Shown here in pieces: positions 6,736 through 13,112 of a DNA stretch of 13,214 nucleotides. Source of the DNA: Neisseriaceae bacterium (lineage in GTDB: Bacteria > Pseudomonadota > Gammaproteobacteria > Burkholderiales > Neisseriaceae). Each line of letters begins with the position of its first letter. The first letter of the stretch is position 1. The notes under the pieces were generated by a model, which was not told the DNA's origin, made no database searches, and worked only from the letters and a program-made list of their open reading frames with translations. The translations under genes and the position numbers were made by a program. The DNA lies in NCBI GenBank assembly GCA_030146285.1, contig JASLBZ010000126.1:1-13214 (forward strand). Reading direction: 5' to 3'.

Positions 6736-7280
6736 GAGAATCTCACAATCACTTGTCGACCAAAGCTTGATTTGCCTGATTTTTTGGCTCGTTCTTGTTT
6801 CACCAAATGGCGGTAATGGGCTTTGAGTTTGAGTAAATCGGCAATTGATGTGCGGTATAGCTCACGGTTATTGATGCGGTAGCGTTCTTGGTCTAGCGTG
6901 GCACGCTTGGCAATGACGGCTTCAATGGCTGACAAAGCCATTTCATTTGGGCTGCGACCATCAAATCCGGCTGGCAATGTTGCAAAATCTGCCAAGATTT
7001 CCACTTCGCCACGCTCAATTTCGATGGTTTCTGTGCCGTTATTCACGCGCAGCACATACCAATACTGACCGGCTGCCCAGTCTTTGGTGGTGGTGGCTGT
7101 TAGATTAAATTGGTGTTGGGATTGCTTGGCCGTGGCGGTAATGTCGATGGCTTGTGGGCCACGCAAAAGCAGTGTTAATTGCCAAATATCGGCTGGATAA
7201 GCATCAAGACCAACCACCGCTTGCCAAGACAGGCCTGCGGTGATTTGATTGGGTAATGTTTGGGGTGTATTGCAAGGCAT
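6732..7280 (-). CDS. gpW-position head-tail joining protein with N-terminal beta domain
   Basis: A 182-residue protein between the large terminase (apart from the inserted FRG gene) and the portal, exactly where lambda has gpW. Residues about 8-100 form a beta-rich domain with aromatic strands ('YPADIWQLTLLLRG', 'WAAGQYWYVLRV', 'EIERGEVEILAD'). The C-terminal 75 residues are helical: 'PNEMALSAIEAVIAKRATLDQERYRINNRELYRTSIADLLKLKAHYRHLVKQE', ending in a basic tail and 'RQVIVRFS'. This second part has the helix pattern of gpW, which seals the portal and binds gpFII; lambda gpW itself is only 68 residues. The start ATG has GGTGA close upstream, and that site lies in the outer arm of an inverted repeat. 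The stop overlaps the portal start by 4 bp. Confidence 0.8.
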   Translation of the reverse strand: MPCNTPQTLPNQITAGLSWQAVVGLDAYPADIWQLTLLLRGPQAIDITATAKQSQHQFNLTATTTKDWAAGQYWYVLRVNNGTETIEIERGEVEILADFATLPAGFDGRSPNEMALSAIEAVIAKRATLDQERYRINNRELYRTSIADLLKLKAHYRHLVKQERAKKSGKSSFGRQVIVRFS

Positions 7281-7283
7281 GTA

Positions 7284-7335
7284 TCACCATCAAATACCCC
7301 ATCAATCCTGATGGGGATTGGGTTTTTAATGGTGA
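7284..7335 (-). promoter_or_regulatory. Nested hairpin between the FRG gene and the gpW-position gene
   Basis: The 68-bp gap holds an inner perfect stem, CCCCATCA/TGATGGGG (7297-7304 with 7309-7316, 4-nt loop), enclosed by an outer 7-bp stem, TCACCAT/ATGGTGA (7284-7290 with 7329-7335). On the transcribed minus strand the inner hairpin is followed by GTATTTG, not a true T-tract, so strong termination is doubtful. The outer arm contains the GGTGA ribosome binding site of the downstream gene. It may protect the 3' end of the FRG mRNA, attenuate transcription, or control translation. Confidence 0.5.
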
Positions 7336-7348
7336 CAGTGTCGGATTT

Positions 7349-8599
7349 TTAAGGCTTTTTATCCTCGTGCGGATTGTCCTTATTCTTGTTAGCATAAAAA
7401 TTGAAAATTTTATCTTGCAGAACTTCAGTAACTGAATCTAACTCAGGGTAAACAAAATCTTTGGTAAGGCCGCATCTTTCTAATTCGGTTCTAATTTTTT
7501 CTGCATAGTTTTTATGTATGTTTACTTTTAAAACCCTGCCAGAAAATGGTGTGGTAACAACACTACTTGCCATTCCAACAGTATTTTCATTGTTAAAATC
7601 ATCAGGATTAAATAAAGGATTTACTAATGATGGTGAGAACAAAAGAACACCTTGTTGATTTCTTAATCTTGGGTTTAAAGGCAATGGATTTATAATATAT
7701 AAATCACGCGATAGCATATTCATATGTATTGGCTGTAATAGATTATTTAACAGTTCGTATCCTCGCCAATCACTTAAAAATGTTGATAGCAAATCTACTA
7801 TTATTTCACTATTTTTTTTATTTAAAACTATTTTATCATATTGAATATCTAGACTATTAGCTTCTTTATATAAATCAGTTATTACTTGGATTCTGTACTC
7901 ATGAAGTTTATTAAGAAGGCTATTAATATGAGTAAATGCACCACTATCTTTTATAAAAATATAATCATCATCTACTAAATCACGGTCAAATGACTGGACA
8001 CAATCAAAGGCTTCTTCTAAATTCTTGAATGCAGATTCACCATCATATACAAGTTCGTTATTCAAAATTTTACTTAATTCATAATAATATTTAAGCATAT
8101 TACTAGTAAATGTATTTAGCCATGATATAGAATCATCAAGCTTTTTTAAAAAAGAAACACTATCGTATTCACTTACATTGAGACTACCAGATAAAATATA
8201 TACAGATGAGTATTCTGCTTTACTCTCTTCTAATGCGAAATATAACGCAATTAATGGGCTTTTACTCCAATCAATTAGCCGTGTGACAAGACCATAATGC
8301 TGTGCATAAACCAATTTATCCAAATCATTCAAATTGTAATTTAGCAGTAATTTAGTATCTTCAAAATAAAGGGGTAATTTTTTATTAAATTCATCCAATA
8401 AAGTTGTACTAATATCACCCTCTAATTTTTGACTAGGATTGTTGTCCTTTATTGGTTGATATTTTCTACAAAATGATGAGCTAATATTAAAAGTACTATT
8501 AGATTGTCCTCTAAAATAACACTGCACATTAGTAGGGCAGAATTTCTCAATAATATTTAGGAAGTCACCTAGACTTTTAATTTCTTGATTTGAAACCAC
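7349..8599 (-). CDS. FRG-domain protein, probable moron/cargo gene
   Basis: Counting from the GTG start, residues 29-31 carry the defining FRG motif (CYFRGQSN), and residues about 99-125 the second signature, 'AQHYGLVTRLIDWSKSPLIALYFALEE'. The C-terminal half contains 'NPRLRNQQGVLLFSPS' and ends with 'LTKDFVYPELDSVTEVLQ', both usual in FRG proteins. The molecular activity of FRG domains is not settled as far as I know; such genes recur on mobile elements and near defence genes. I prefer the GTG at 8597-8599 (416 residues) because AGGGA lies about 9 nt upstream; the ATG at 8633-8635 has no ribosome binding site and overlaps a promoter candidate. The gene is very AT-rich (roughly 15-30% GC in sampled lines) beside neighbours near 45-50%, which suggests separate origin. 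It splits the terminase-gpW-portal order and has no evident role in virion assembly. Confidence 0.85.
   Translation of the reverse strand: MVSNQEIKSLGDFLNIIEKFCPTNVQCYFRGQSNSTFNISSSFCRKYQPIKDNNPSQKLEGDISTTLLDEFNKKLPLYFEDTKLLLNYNLNDLDKLVYAQHYGLVTRLIDWSKSPLIALYFALEESKAEYSSVYILSGSLNVSEYDSVSFLKKLDDSISWLNTFTSNMLKYYYELSKILNNELVYDGESAFKNLEEAFDCVQSFDRDLVDDDYIFIKDSGAFTHINSLLNKLHEYRIQVITDLYKEANSLDIQYDKIVLNKKNSEIIVDLLSTFLSDWRGYELLNNLLQPIHMNMLSRDLYIINPLPLNPRLRNQQGVLLFSPSLVNPLFNPDDFNNENTVGMASSVVTTPFSGRVLKVNIHKNYAEKIRTELERCGLTKDFVYPELDSVTEVLQDKIFNFYANKNKDNPHEDKKP
7364..7379 (-). repeat. 16-bp boundary repeat, copy 3 (end of FRG gene)
   Basis: Minus strand reads GGACAATCCGCACGAG. It covers the last few codons of the FRG gene (translated within KDNPHED), about 12 bp before the stop codon. 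Placement at the 3' edge of an inserted cargo gene is compatible with a role in recombination. Function unknown. Confidence 0.6.
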
Positions 8600-8630
8600 C
8601 GTTAATATCCCTAAGATAAATTTATGCAGA

Positions 8631-8639
8631 ATCATAGCA
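8631..8639 (-). promoter_or_regulatory. Extended -10 promoter candidate for the FRG gene
   Basis: On the minus strand TGCTATGAT fits the extended -10 form TGN-TATAAT with one mismatch in the hexamer. It lies in the 7-bp gap after the large-terminase stop and runs into the longest FRG reading frame. No good -35 box is visible, which extended -10 promoters can tolerate. Transcription would begin near 8624, leaving a short leader ahead of the AGGGA site and GTG start. This would allow expression of the cargo gene from the silent prophage. Confidence 0.45.
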
Positions 8640-8642
8640 TAT

Positions 8643-10691
8643 TTACTTTATCCATTTGGATACTGACTTCCCAAGCCTTCTTTTAGGCGTATCTGCTTTG
8701 TTATGGGTGTCTTCTTTCAAGATTGGTTTTTGTTTGTTTTTCAACGCAGCTAAAATATTAGCGACATCGTGGTCAATCTCTTTTTTATCCGTTTTTTCAT
8801 GTGGCTTTTCAGACTGCCTGTAAGGTTTGGCTTGCAGGGTATTCAAACCCAAGCGCTCTGCTGTTCTCCTAAAAGATGGCTGCATGATTTTCAGTGCGGC
8901 ATATGCGTACACACGGCAATCCAGTGCTTCGTTTCTGGCTCTGTCTGGCTTGACCCATTCTCGAATCGGTTGTCCTTTGATGTAACGGGTGACCATTTTT
9001 TCTGCGGTGAGCTGTTGGAAGTATTCTTCGTCTCGAGCCAATGGAAATTCACAATAACCGGGTGCGCCACGTTGTTCGATGGCCAAGCGGCGCATGACCA
9101 CCAATTTGGCTTCGTCTGTGCCCACCAAAAACAAGTCTACCTTGCGGGCGTTTTTGCCGGATTGTTTGCGCTGGGGTTTTTCAACGATGGCTCGCCCCCA
9201 ACCGCCCACGCCTTTTATGGCAAAGATGCGGCGGTTTTTCTTGCTGCGCACATATTCATAAGCGGTTTGGGTGTAGCCTGTGGTGCCGCCTGTGTCCAAA
9301 CAAGCTGCGCTGATGGCAAGCCTTGCGCCTGATTCGTGGGTAAACAATTCGTTTAAAACATCGTCCAGGTCGTCCCACACGTCACCTTGCAATGGGTCGC
9401 CCCACAAAACACGGTAATCTACCGACCATGAGCGTTCTGCCTCTCCCCAAGCGACAATTTCAATTTCTAGCCTGTCCATTTGCATGTCGATGCCGGCGGT
9501 TAAGTACACGCCGCCCATGGGCACTTGTGCTGGATATTCGGTACAGCGTTCATGCAATACATGGGCATTGGCTTGGTCGCCGGCTTCTTCAAATGGCTCT
9601 CCCAATGACACGTTCACAAAGACTTGTATGTCTTCGCTGGCAATCTTGTCTAAGTAGGATTGCACGATGTCTTGCATGCGGCGAAAGGTGGATAGCATTT
9701 CTGGTGCATGAAAACTGGCGTGGCCTTTAAAGGGTTTATTGGCGCGCCAACCACCGCCATTTTTTTCGGCATTGCGAATGGCGGCAATGCGTTCGCCATC
9801 GTACCAAATCACTCCGCACGATTCGCACGCATAGCCGGCTGTGTCGGTTTGGTGTTCGCTCTCTAAGTCCAGTTCATAATCTTTAACGCTGCTTGATTTT
9901 CTGCCATTCCAAACCACATTTCCCCAGTGCAATGGTTGTGCTTCGCTGCAGTGTGGACATGGCACATAAAACCGCCGCTGATCACCTTCGTTAAAGCTTT
10001 TTTCGATATTGGAAAAGCCTTGCAGTGTTGGTGTGCTGGCTTCGGTTCGGAGTCTTTGGTCGCCAAAGGTGGCTGAACGCTGTGTTAGCAATTCCAAAGG
10101 CGAGCCTTCGGCTGTGGTTTCGCAGTTGTCAATTTCATCGGCGTGGGTAATGGGTGCGGAACGAGAACGCAAGGTTCGGGTTGATCCTGCCCAGGCAAAC
10201 ATCAAGAAGCCACCCACATAAGAAATAATGCGGCTGTTGTTGACGCCATCTCGCCCTCTTGGCTTGGCCATAACTTTGGCTATTTTGGGGTTGGCTTGCA
10301 ACATGGGTTTGAGTTTGGTTTCTTGAAAGGTTTGCACGTCACCTTGGCTTGGCATCATGAAGATTTGTGAGCGAGGTTCGTGGGCAATAAAATAGGCTGA
10401 AATGCATTGTTGAATGGTGGTTTTGCCCAATTGTGCGCCGGTCATGTACGACACTCGGCGAATGCCTGGTTCTTTGATGACGTCAATCATGCCCCGCTGA
10501 TACGGGGCGGTATTGAATCGAATGGGGCCTGGCACTGCGTTGCCCAAGCCTATTTCAATTTCTTTTTCTGCCCAAATAGATGGCAGCATGTCTGGCGGTG
10601 GAACAATGTTGTTAAGCGCTCGGTACATGGCCATTTGCACATCAGGCAAGTTAGAGTAATGTTCTGCACTAATCTTGGCCACTGCCACCAT
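8643..10691 (-). CDS. A: Terminase large subunit, lambda GpA family
   Basis: The packaging motor and cos-cutting nuclease, acting at the portal with the small subunit. Length 682 residues, against 641 for lambda gpA. The ATPase domain has a Walker A-like GAQLGKTT at 85-92 and an acidic Walker B-type HADEID at 183-188. Two CxxC pairs (CPHC and CESC) form a zinc-ribbon-like insertion. The C-terminal RNase H-like nuclease has acidic clusters in 'TAGIDMQMDRLEIEIVAWG', 'DTGGTTGYTQTAYEYV' and 'NEALDCRVYAYAAL'. The basic tail has a run of charged residues and is probably unstructured. The start lies 30 bp after the small-subunit stop with a GAAAGTGA element upstream. GpA-type terminases normally cut at cos sites, which is relevant to the non-coding stretch before the small-subunit gene. 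Downstream the FRG gene starts almost at once. Confidence 0.96.
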   Translation of the reverse strand: MVAVAKISAEHYSNLPDVQMAMYRALNNIVPPPDMLPSIWAEKEIEIGLGNAVPGPIRFNTAPYQRGMIDVIKEPGIRRVSYMTGAQLGKTTIQQCISAYFIAHEPRSQIFMMPSQGDVQTFQETKLKPMLQANPKIAKVMAKPRGRDGVNNSRIISYVGGFLMFAWAGSTRTLRSRSAPITHADEIDNCETTAEGSPLELLTQRSATFGDQRLRTEASTPTLQGFSNIEKSFNEGDQRRFYVPCPHCSEAQPLHWGNVVWNGRKSSSVKDYELDLESEHQTDTAGYACESCGVIWYDGERIAAIRNAEKNGGGWRANKPFKGHASFHAPEMLSTFRRMQDIVQSYLDKIASEDIQVFVNVSLGEPFEEAGDQANAHVLHERCTEYPAQVPMGGVYLTAGIDMQMDRLEIEIVAWGEAERSWSVDYRVLWGDPLQGDVWDDLDDVLNELFTHESGARLAISAACLDTGGTTGYTQTAYEYVRSKKNRRIFAIKGVGGWGRAIVEKPQRKQSGKNARKVDLFLVGTDEAKLVVMRRLAIEQRGAPGYCEFPLARDEEYFQQLTAEKMVTRYIKGQPIREWVKPDRARNEALDCRVYAYAALKIMQPSFRRTAERLGLNTLQAKPYRQSEKPHEKTDKKEIDHDVANILAALKNKQKPILKEDTHNKADTPKRRLGKSVSKWIK
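8808..8819 (-). repeat. DNA-uptake-sequence-like 12-mer, variant
   Basis: The minus strand reads AGGCAGTCTGAA, one mismatch from the Kingella-type AGGCAGCCTGAA. It lies near the 3' end of the large-terminase gene, in a poorly conserved charged tail. Confidence 0.45.
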
Positions 10692-10721
10692 TCACTTTCA
10701 TTAAAATTGATTGGCACAAGG

Positions 10722-11228
10722 TCAATCGTCTAAATCGTCCTCTTCGGATAAATTGGTTGCGGCTGTTTGCTCCAAAGCACCCACCAGTTCTTCACGCAGC
10801 TTGGCTTTAAAAACCACGCCATCGGTTTCACCCAATAACGCTAACTCTGCTCGCTGCACCACGTTGAGTATGTTTTGTCGCAAGGCGCTAAATGCCATTG
10901 CCCATGTTTTTTCAAATTCAAAAATGGGCGCTAGCTCGCCTTTTTTCAGCAATAATTCCAATTCAACCAGTTCGGTTTCGGCTTGGGCTTTGCGTTTTTT
11001 AAGCTCATCTTCTGAGGCATCAATGCCGCCTGTGGCATCTTCAACGGCTTTTTCCTTTTGCCACTGAGCAACGGCTGCAGTATCAAATTCCCAAGCTTTG
11101 CCCAAGCCCCCTTTTTTTACGTTCGGACAGCCTTGCCTTACCCAACTGTCAATCGTTGGCAAAGACACGCCAAACACGTCTGCTAAGCCTTGGCGGGTAA
11201 CTGACTGCCCTTTTATTTTACTGGTCAT
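10722..11228 (-). CDS. Nu1: Terminase small subunit, Nu1 family
   Basis: DNA-recognition subunit of the packaging enzyme. Length 168 residues compares with 181 for lambda gpNu1. The N-terminal winged helix-turn-helix spans about 12-33 ('RQGLADVFGVSLPTIDSWVRQGCP'), followed by the wing with 'KGGLGKAWEFDTAAVAQWQKEK'. The rest is a charged helical/coiled-coil dimerisation region ('SEDELKKRKAQAETELVELELLLKKGELAPIFEFEKTW') and an acidic C-terminus (EEDDLDD), expected to bind the large subunit. The ATG is preceded by TTGGATTGAG. A non-coding stretch of 138 bp upstream separates it from the spanin genes, the usual place for the cos/cosB site such proteins bind. Confidence 0.93.
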   Translation of the reverse strand: MTSKIKGQSVTRQGLADVFGVSLPTIDSWVRQGCPNVKKGGLGKAWEFDTAAVAQWQKEKAVEDATGGIDASEDELKKRKAQAETELVELELLLKKGELAPIFEFEKTWAMAFSALRQNILNVVQRAELALLGETDGVVFKAKLREELVGALEQTAATNLSEEDDLDD

Positions 11229-11279
11229 GACTCAATCCAACATAAACATAAAGTGCCATTTCCAAGCGCACGCAGATAT

Positions 11280-11335
11280 CACTTTTCGCGGTGCTAATGC
11301 CCCCTCATGGCCCGCCCCCGAGGAAGTACCTTTTT
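11280..11335 (-). other. Candidate cos (packaging) site
   Basis: The gap at 11229-11366 between the spanin genes and the small terminase has no convincing gene. Its core, read on the minus strand, is GGTACTTCCTCGGGGGCGGG followed by CCATGAGGGGGCATTAGC: far more G-rich than anything nearby, with a run of A just before it. Nu1/GpA-type terminases bind and nick cos immediately upstream of their own genes, and cos cores are often G/C-rich, so this is the natural candidate. The exact cut cannot be read from sequence alone. Confidence 0.4.
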
Positions 11336-11366
11336 TTCTCGCAGTTTGCCATGCGATTTCAAGCAC

Positions 11367-11663
11367 TTAGTCATTGCCTTTGTTCTTTTGATTGTCTGTT
11401 TGCTCTTTGATTGTCTTACTGAGAGCTGCATGGCGAGTGGCACACTGGTAGTACATGCCTGCCACCTCAACATGGTTGGCCAACAACGCAGGCAATGTAC
11501 CGCTTGCTGGCTGTGGTAACTCAGGGCACGGCATCATCAACTGACTTGGGATAATGATTGTCTGCTGTACTGGTAGCGGCAAGGTTGGCATCACGCCAGA
11601 TTTGCAGCCCATCAGCATCAATGACACACTGATTGTCAACGCTTTGAGTCTGAGCATAATCAT
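11367..11663 (-). CDS. Rz1: Outer-membrane spanin, Rz1-like lipoprotein
   Basis: Predicted o-spanin, which with the inner spanin bridges the periplasm and fuses inner and outer membranes in the final lysis step. The N-terminus is a signal peptide with a lipobox: basic 'LRLK', hydrophobic 'ALTISVSLML', then M-G-Cys20, the expected lipidation site. It is followed by a proline-rich segment ('MPTLPLPVQQTIIIPSQLMMPCPELPQP'), the hallmark of Rz1 proteins. The C-terminal region is hydrophilic, and the 98-residue length is somewhat longer than lambda Rz1. Two starts are possible (ATG at 11661-11663 or 11655-11657). The first 143 bp overlap the Rz-like gene in another frame, the typical overlapping Rz/Rz1 arrangement. 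Confidence 0.85.
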   Translation of the reverse strand: MIMLRLKALTISVSLMLMGCKSGVMPTLPLPVQQTIIIPSQLMMPCPELPQPASGTLPALLANHVEVAGMYYQCATRHAALSKTIKEQTDNQKNKGND

Positions 11664-11964
11664 GCACTCGCTTTGCTAATGATTGGTATTTGTTTGATAA
11701 AGCAGCCTCAGCCTTGGCATGTAGAAGGGTGGCACTGTTTGCCAAATCCAAATTAGTTCGGAATAATTCGGCTTGTGCCTCAAGGGTTTGAATGTGCTTT
11801 TGCTTGATGGCATTTAACTCTTGTTCATATTGAGCCGATACCCGAGCAGATGCATGCTGATTGCCCAACTGATACGACCATGCCAATGCGCCACCAACAG
11901 CAATAACAGCTAGACCATATGGCCATAGCTGCTTGGCTACTGATACCGCACTACCGAGCAGCAT
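11521..11964 (-). CDS. Rz: Inner-membrane spanin, Rz-like
   Basis: Predicted i-spanin: a type II membrane protein with one N-terminal transmembrane helix (about 14-31, 'WPYGLAVIAVGGALAWSY') and a periplasmic helical/coiled-coil domain rich in Gln, Glu and Ala ('YEQELNAIKQKHIQTLEAQAELFRTNLDLA'). The reading frame is open to 12135, but I place the start at the ATG at 11962-11964: it has GAGGTG about 8 nt upstream, gives 147 residues (lambda Rz is 153), and puts the membrane helix at the N-terminus. It then overlaps the end of the endolysin gene by 14 bp. The 3' part encodes the start of Rz1 in another frame. Confidence 0.85.
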   Translation of the reverse strand: MLLGSAVSVAKQLWPYGLAVIAVGGALAWSYQLGNQHASARVSAQYEQELNAIKQKHIQTLEAQAELFRTNLDLANSATLLHAKAEAALSNKYQSLAKRVHDYAQTQSVDNQCVIDADGLQIWRDANLAATSTADNHYPKSVDDAVP

Positions 11965-12472
11965 CAACCAACACCTCAGCCACCGCTTTGGCAACCAGCC
12001 ACTTAACGTCATACCACTTGGCCAATTCTGCATCATTTGAAATAAAGAACATTTCCAAGACAATGCCACCATTGCGAACATAACCCAATCGACTGTGCTG
12101 GCCTGAGTCTTCAGGCTTCCAACCTTTGTCACCACGCAGTGAAATACCCATCACCGAAGCGATGGCAGCACAAAGCTTTTGGCTCATTGCCTTGTCTTTG
12201 GACTGTGATAATGCCTCAACACCTTTGGCAGCCTTATTGCTCGCAGCATTGCAATGAAACTCAACAGCCACTTTGCTGCCTTTGATTAATGAAATAGCAG
12301 CTGACAATGGCAAATTGCCCTTGCCCTCACCATCGACTTTGTAAGCAACACCAGCGGCCTTAAGATAAGAAACAACCATATTGCGCATATCAGCAGCAAT
12401 ATCCGCCTCACGCGCTTTGCCATTCACAGCGCCAGGATCAACATTAGAATGTCCCGCAGTAACCGTAATCAC
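11951..12472 (-). CDS. Endolysin, N-acetylmuramoyl-L-alanine amidase (Amidase_3)
   Basis: Predicted zinc amidase that cuts the bond between N-acetylmuramic acid and L-alanine in peptidoglycan during lysis. The zinc ligands of Amidase_3 are visible: His8 (TAGHSNVDPGA), Glu22 and His73 (VEFHCNAA), with the catalytic Glu140 in 'GIVLEMFFISND'. The 173-residue length corresponds to the catalytic domain alone; there is no cell-wall-binding domain and no signal peptide, so it depends on a holin for export. The start is a GTG at 12470-12472 with AAGGA about 8 nt upstream; a nearby ATG at 12478-12480 is in another frame and meets a stop at once. The gene sits between the holin candidates and the spanin pair, the standard lysis order. 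Confidence 0.93.
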   Translation of the reverse strand: MITVTAGHSNVDPGAVNGKAREADIAADMRNMVVSYLKAAGVAYKVDGEGKGNLPLSAAISLIKGSKVAVEFHCNAASNKAAKGVEALSQSKDKAMSQKLCAAIASVMGISLRGDKGWKPEDSGQHSRLGYVRNGGIVLEMFFISNDAELAKWYDVKWLVAKAVAEVLVDAAR

Positions 12473-12476
12473 AATT

Positions 12477-12776
12477 TCATTCCTTTAAAATGCGTTCACA
12501 AGCACAGCGATACTGCTTCATGAAGATAGGCCAAACATAGCGCAAAGCCATGTGACGCAAACCCATCAAAGCCATCGCTGCGTTTAACAATACTTCTGGC
12601 AGACGCTTTTGGCTCTCATAACCCTCTTGTGGGCCAAAGATAACGCCAAGCGCCGAGAGCGCACCAAGAATGAAAAACGTTTTACCCAACAAACCATCAC
12701 GAACACTCGGGCAAAGAACACACCACGTACACCACACAAAAATGATTGCGCAAGAAAGCATATTCAACCAATACAT
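12477..12776 (-). CDS. Small membrane protein, second holin/antiholin candidate
   Basis: A 99-residue integral membrane protein with hydrophobic segments at about 3-22 ('WLNMLSCAIIFVWCTWCVL') and 34-48 ('FFILGALSALGVIFG'), and a weaker one around 60-75. It has a basic, Cys-containing C-terminal tail ('MKQYRCACERILKE'). The ATG at 12774-12776 is strongly preferred because a near-perfect GGAGGTGA lies 5 nt upstream; a TTG at 12791 in the same frame would put the start codon within that ribosome binding site. The gene begins 1 bp after the stop of the previous membrane protein and its stop lies 4 bp before the endolysin start. Context and topology support a lysis role as holin, antiholin or pinholin; sequence alone does not tell which. 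Confidence 0.75.
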   Translation of the reverse strand: MYWLNMLSCAIIFVWCTWCVLCPSVRDGLLGKTFFILGALSALGVIFGPQEGYESQKRLPEVLLNAAMALMGLRHMALRYVWPIFMKQYRCACERILKE

Positions 12777-12777
12777 A

Positions 12778-13095
12778 TCAGTCACCTCCAAGACGTTTAC
12801 GAATCAACGCCCAAAGCTCACCGCTACGAATGGTACGCAAAGCTGCCTGAATCAAAGAGCCACCAAAAGCACCCAACAAAAAGCCAATGCCACCAGCGGT
12901 TTCAGGCTTCATTTCCCAGTACTGCACCACCAAAGCGGTTAAGTAATGAGCAATCAACACCCCACTGATGACGAAAGTGAAAAAATCCACTCTCGTTACC
13001 AATTCATCTTTGTGAAAACGTGCAGAAATAACCGCACCAAACAAACCTGCGATTGCCAATTTGAAATTCAAGAAGAAGTCACTCAAGTAATCCAT
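12778..13095 (-). CDS. Putative holin, three-transmembrane type
   Basis: A 105-residue protein with three predicted membrane helices at about 8-25 ('LNFKLAIAGLFGAVISA'), 38-58 ('FFTFVISGVLIAHYLTALVVQ') and 67-85 ('AGGIGFLLGAFGGSLIQAAL'), and a basic C-terminus ('RKRLGGD'). This layout fits a class I holin, which forms lesions in the inner membrane so that the endolysin reaches the peptidoglycan. It is the first gene of the visible operon. An in-frame stop lies shortly upstream of the ATG at 13093-13095, fixing it as the earliest start; the ribosome binding site is weak (GGCAAG). One uptake-sequence-like 12-mer is in the gene. Which of the two adjacent membrane proteins is the effector holin is unknown. 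Confidence 0.8.
   Translation of the reverse strand: MDYLSDFFLNFKLAIAGLFGAVISARFHKDELVTRVDFFTFVISGVLIAHYLTALVVQYWEMKPETAGGIGFLLGAFGGSLIQAALRTIRSGELWALIRKRLGGD
12840..12851 (+). repeat. DNA-uptake-sequence-like 12-mer, variant
   Basis: AAGCTGCCTGAA, one mismatch from the Simonsiella-type uptake sequence AGGCTGCCTGAA. It lies within the first holin-candidate gene. Confidence 0.4.
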
Positions 13096-13112
13096 GGGTG
13101 CTTGCCATTAGC

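Noticed and set aside
7297..7327. A plus-strand intrinsic terminator (stem followed by TTTTT)
   Set aside because: Six bases separate stem and T-run, and nothing is convincingly transcribed on the plus strand; the structure is better considered on the minus strand.
8769..9332. A 187-codon open frame on the plus strand opposite the large-terminase gene
   Set aside because: It is the mirror of a strongly supported conserved gene, has Cys/Phe-rich composition without family motifs and no ribosome binding site; several similar antisense frames occur opposite the capsid and portal genes.
11965..12135. Longer Rz-like frame beginning at 12135
   Set aside because: The N-terminal extension is an out-of-frame reading of the endolysin and would bury the membrane helix; the ATG at 11962-11964 has a clear GAGGTG site.
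12777..12791. TTG start at 12791 for the second membrane protein
   Set aside because: It lies just before and within the strong GGAGGTGA that serves the ATG at 12774-12776, and would overlap the upstream gene for no gain.
12609..12968. Plus-strand open frames of 90-119 codons opposite the holin candidates
   Set aside because: Low-complexity Lys/Thr/His/Gln-rich translations produced by hydrophobic codons read backwards; no support from context.
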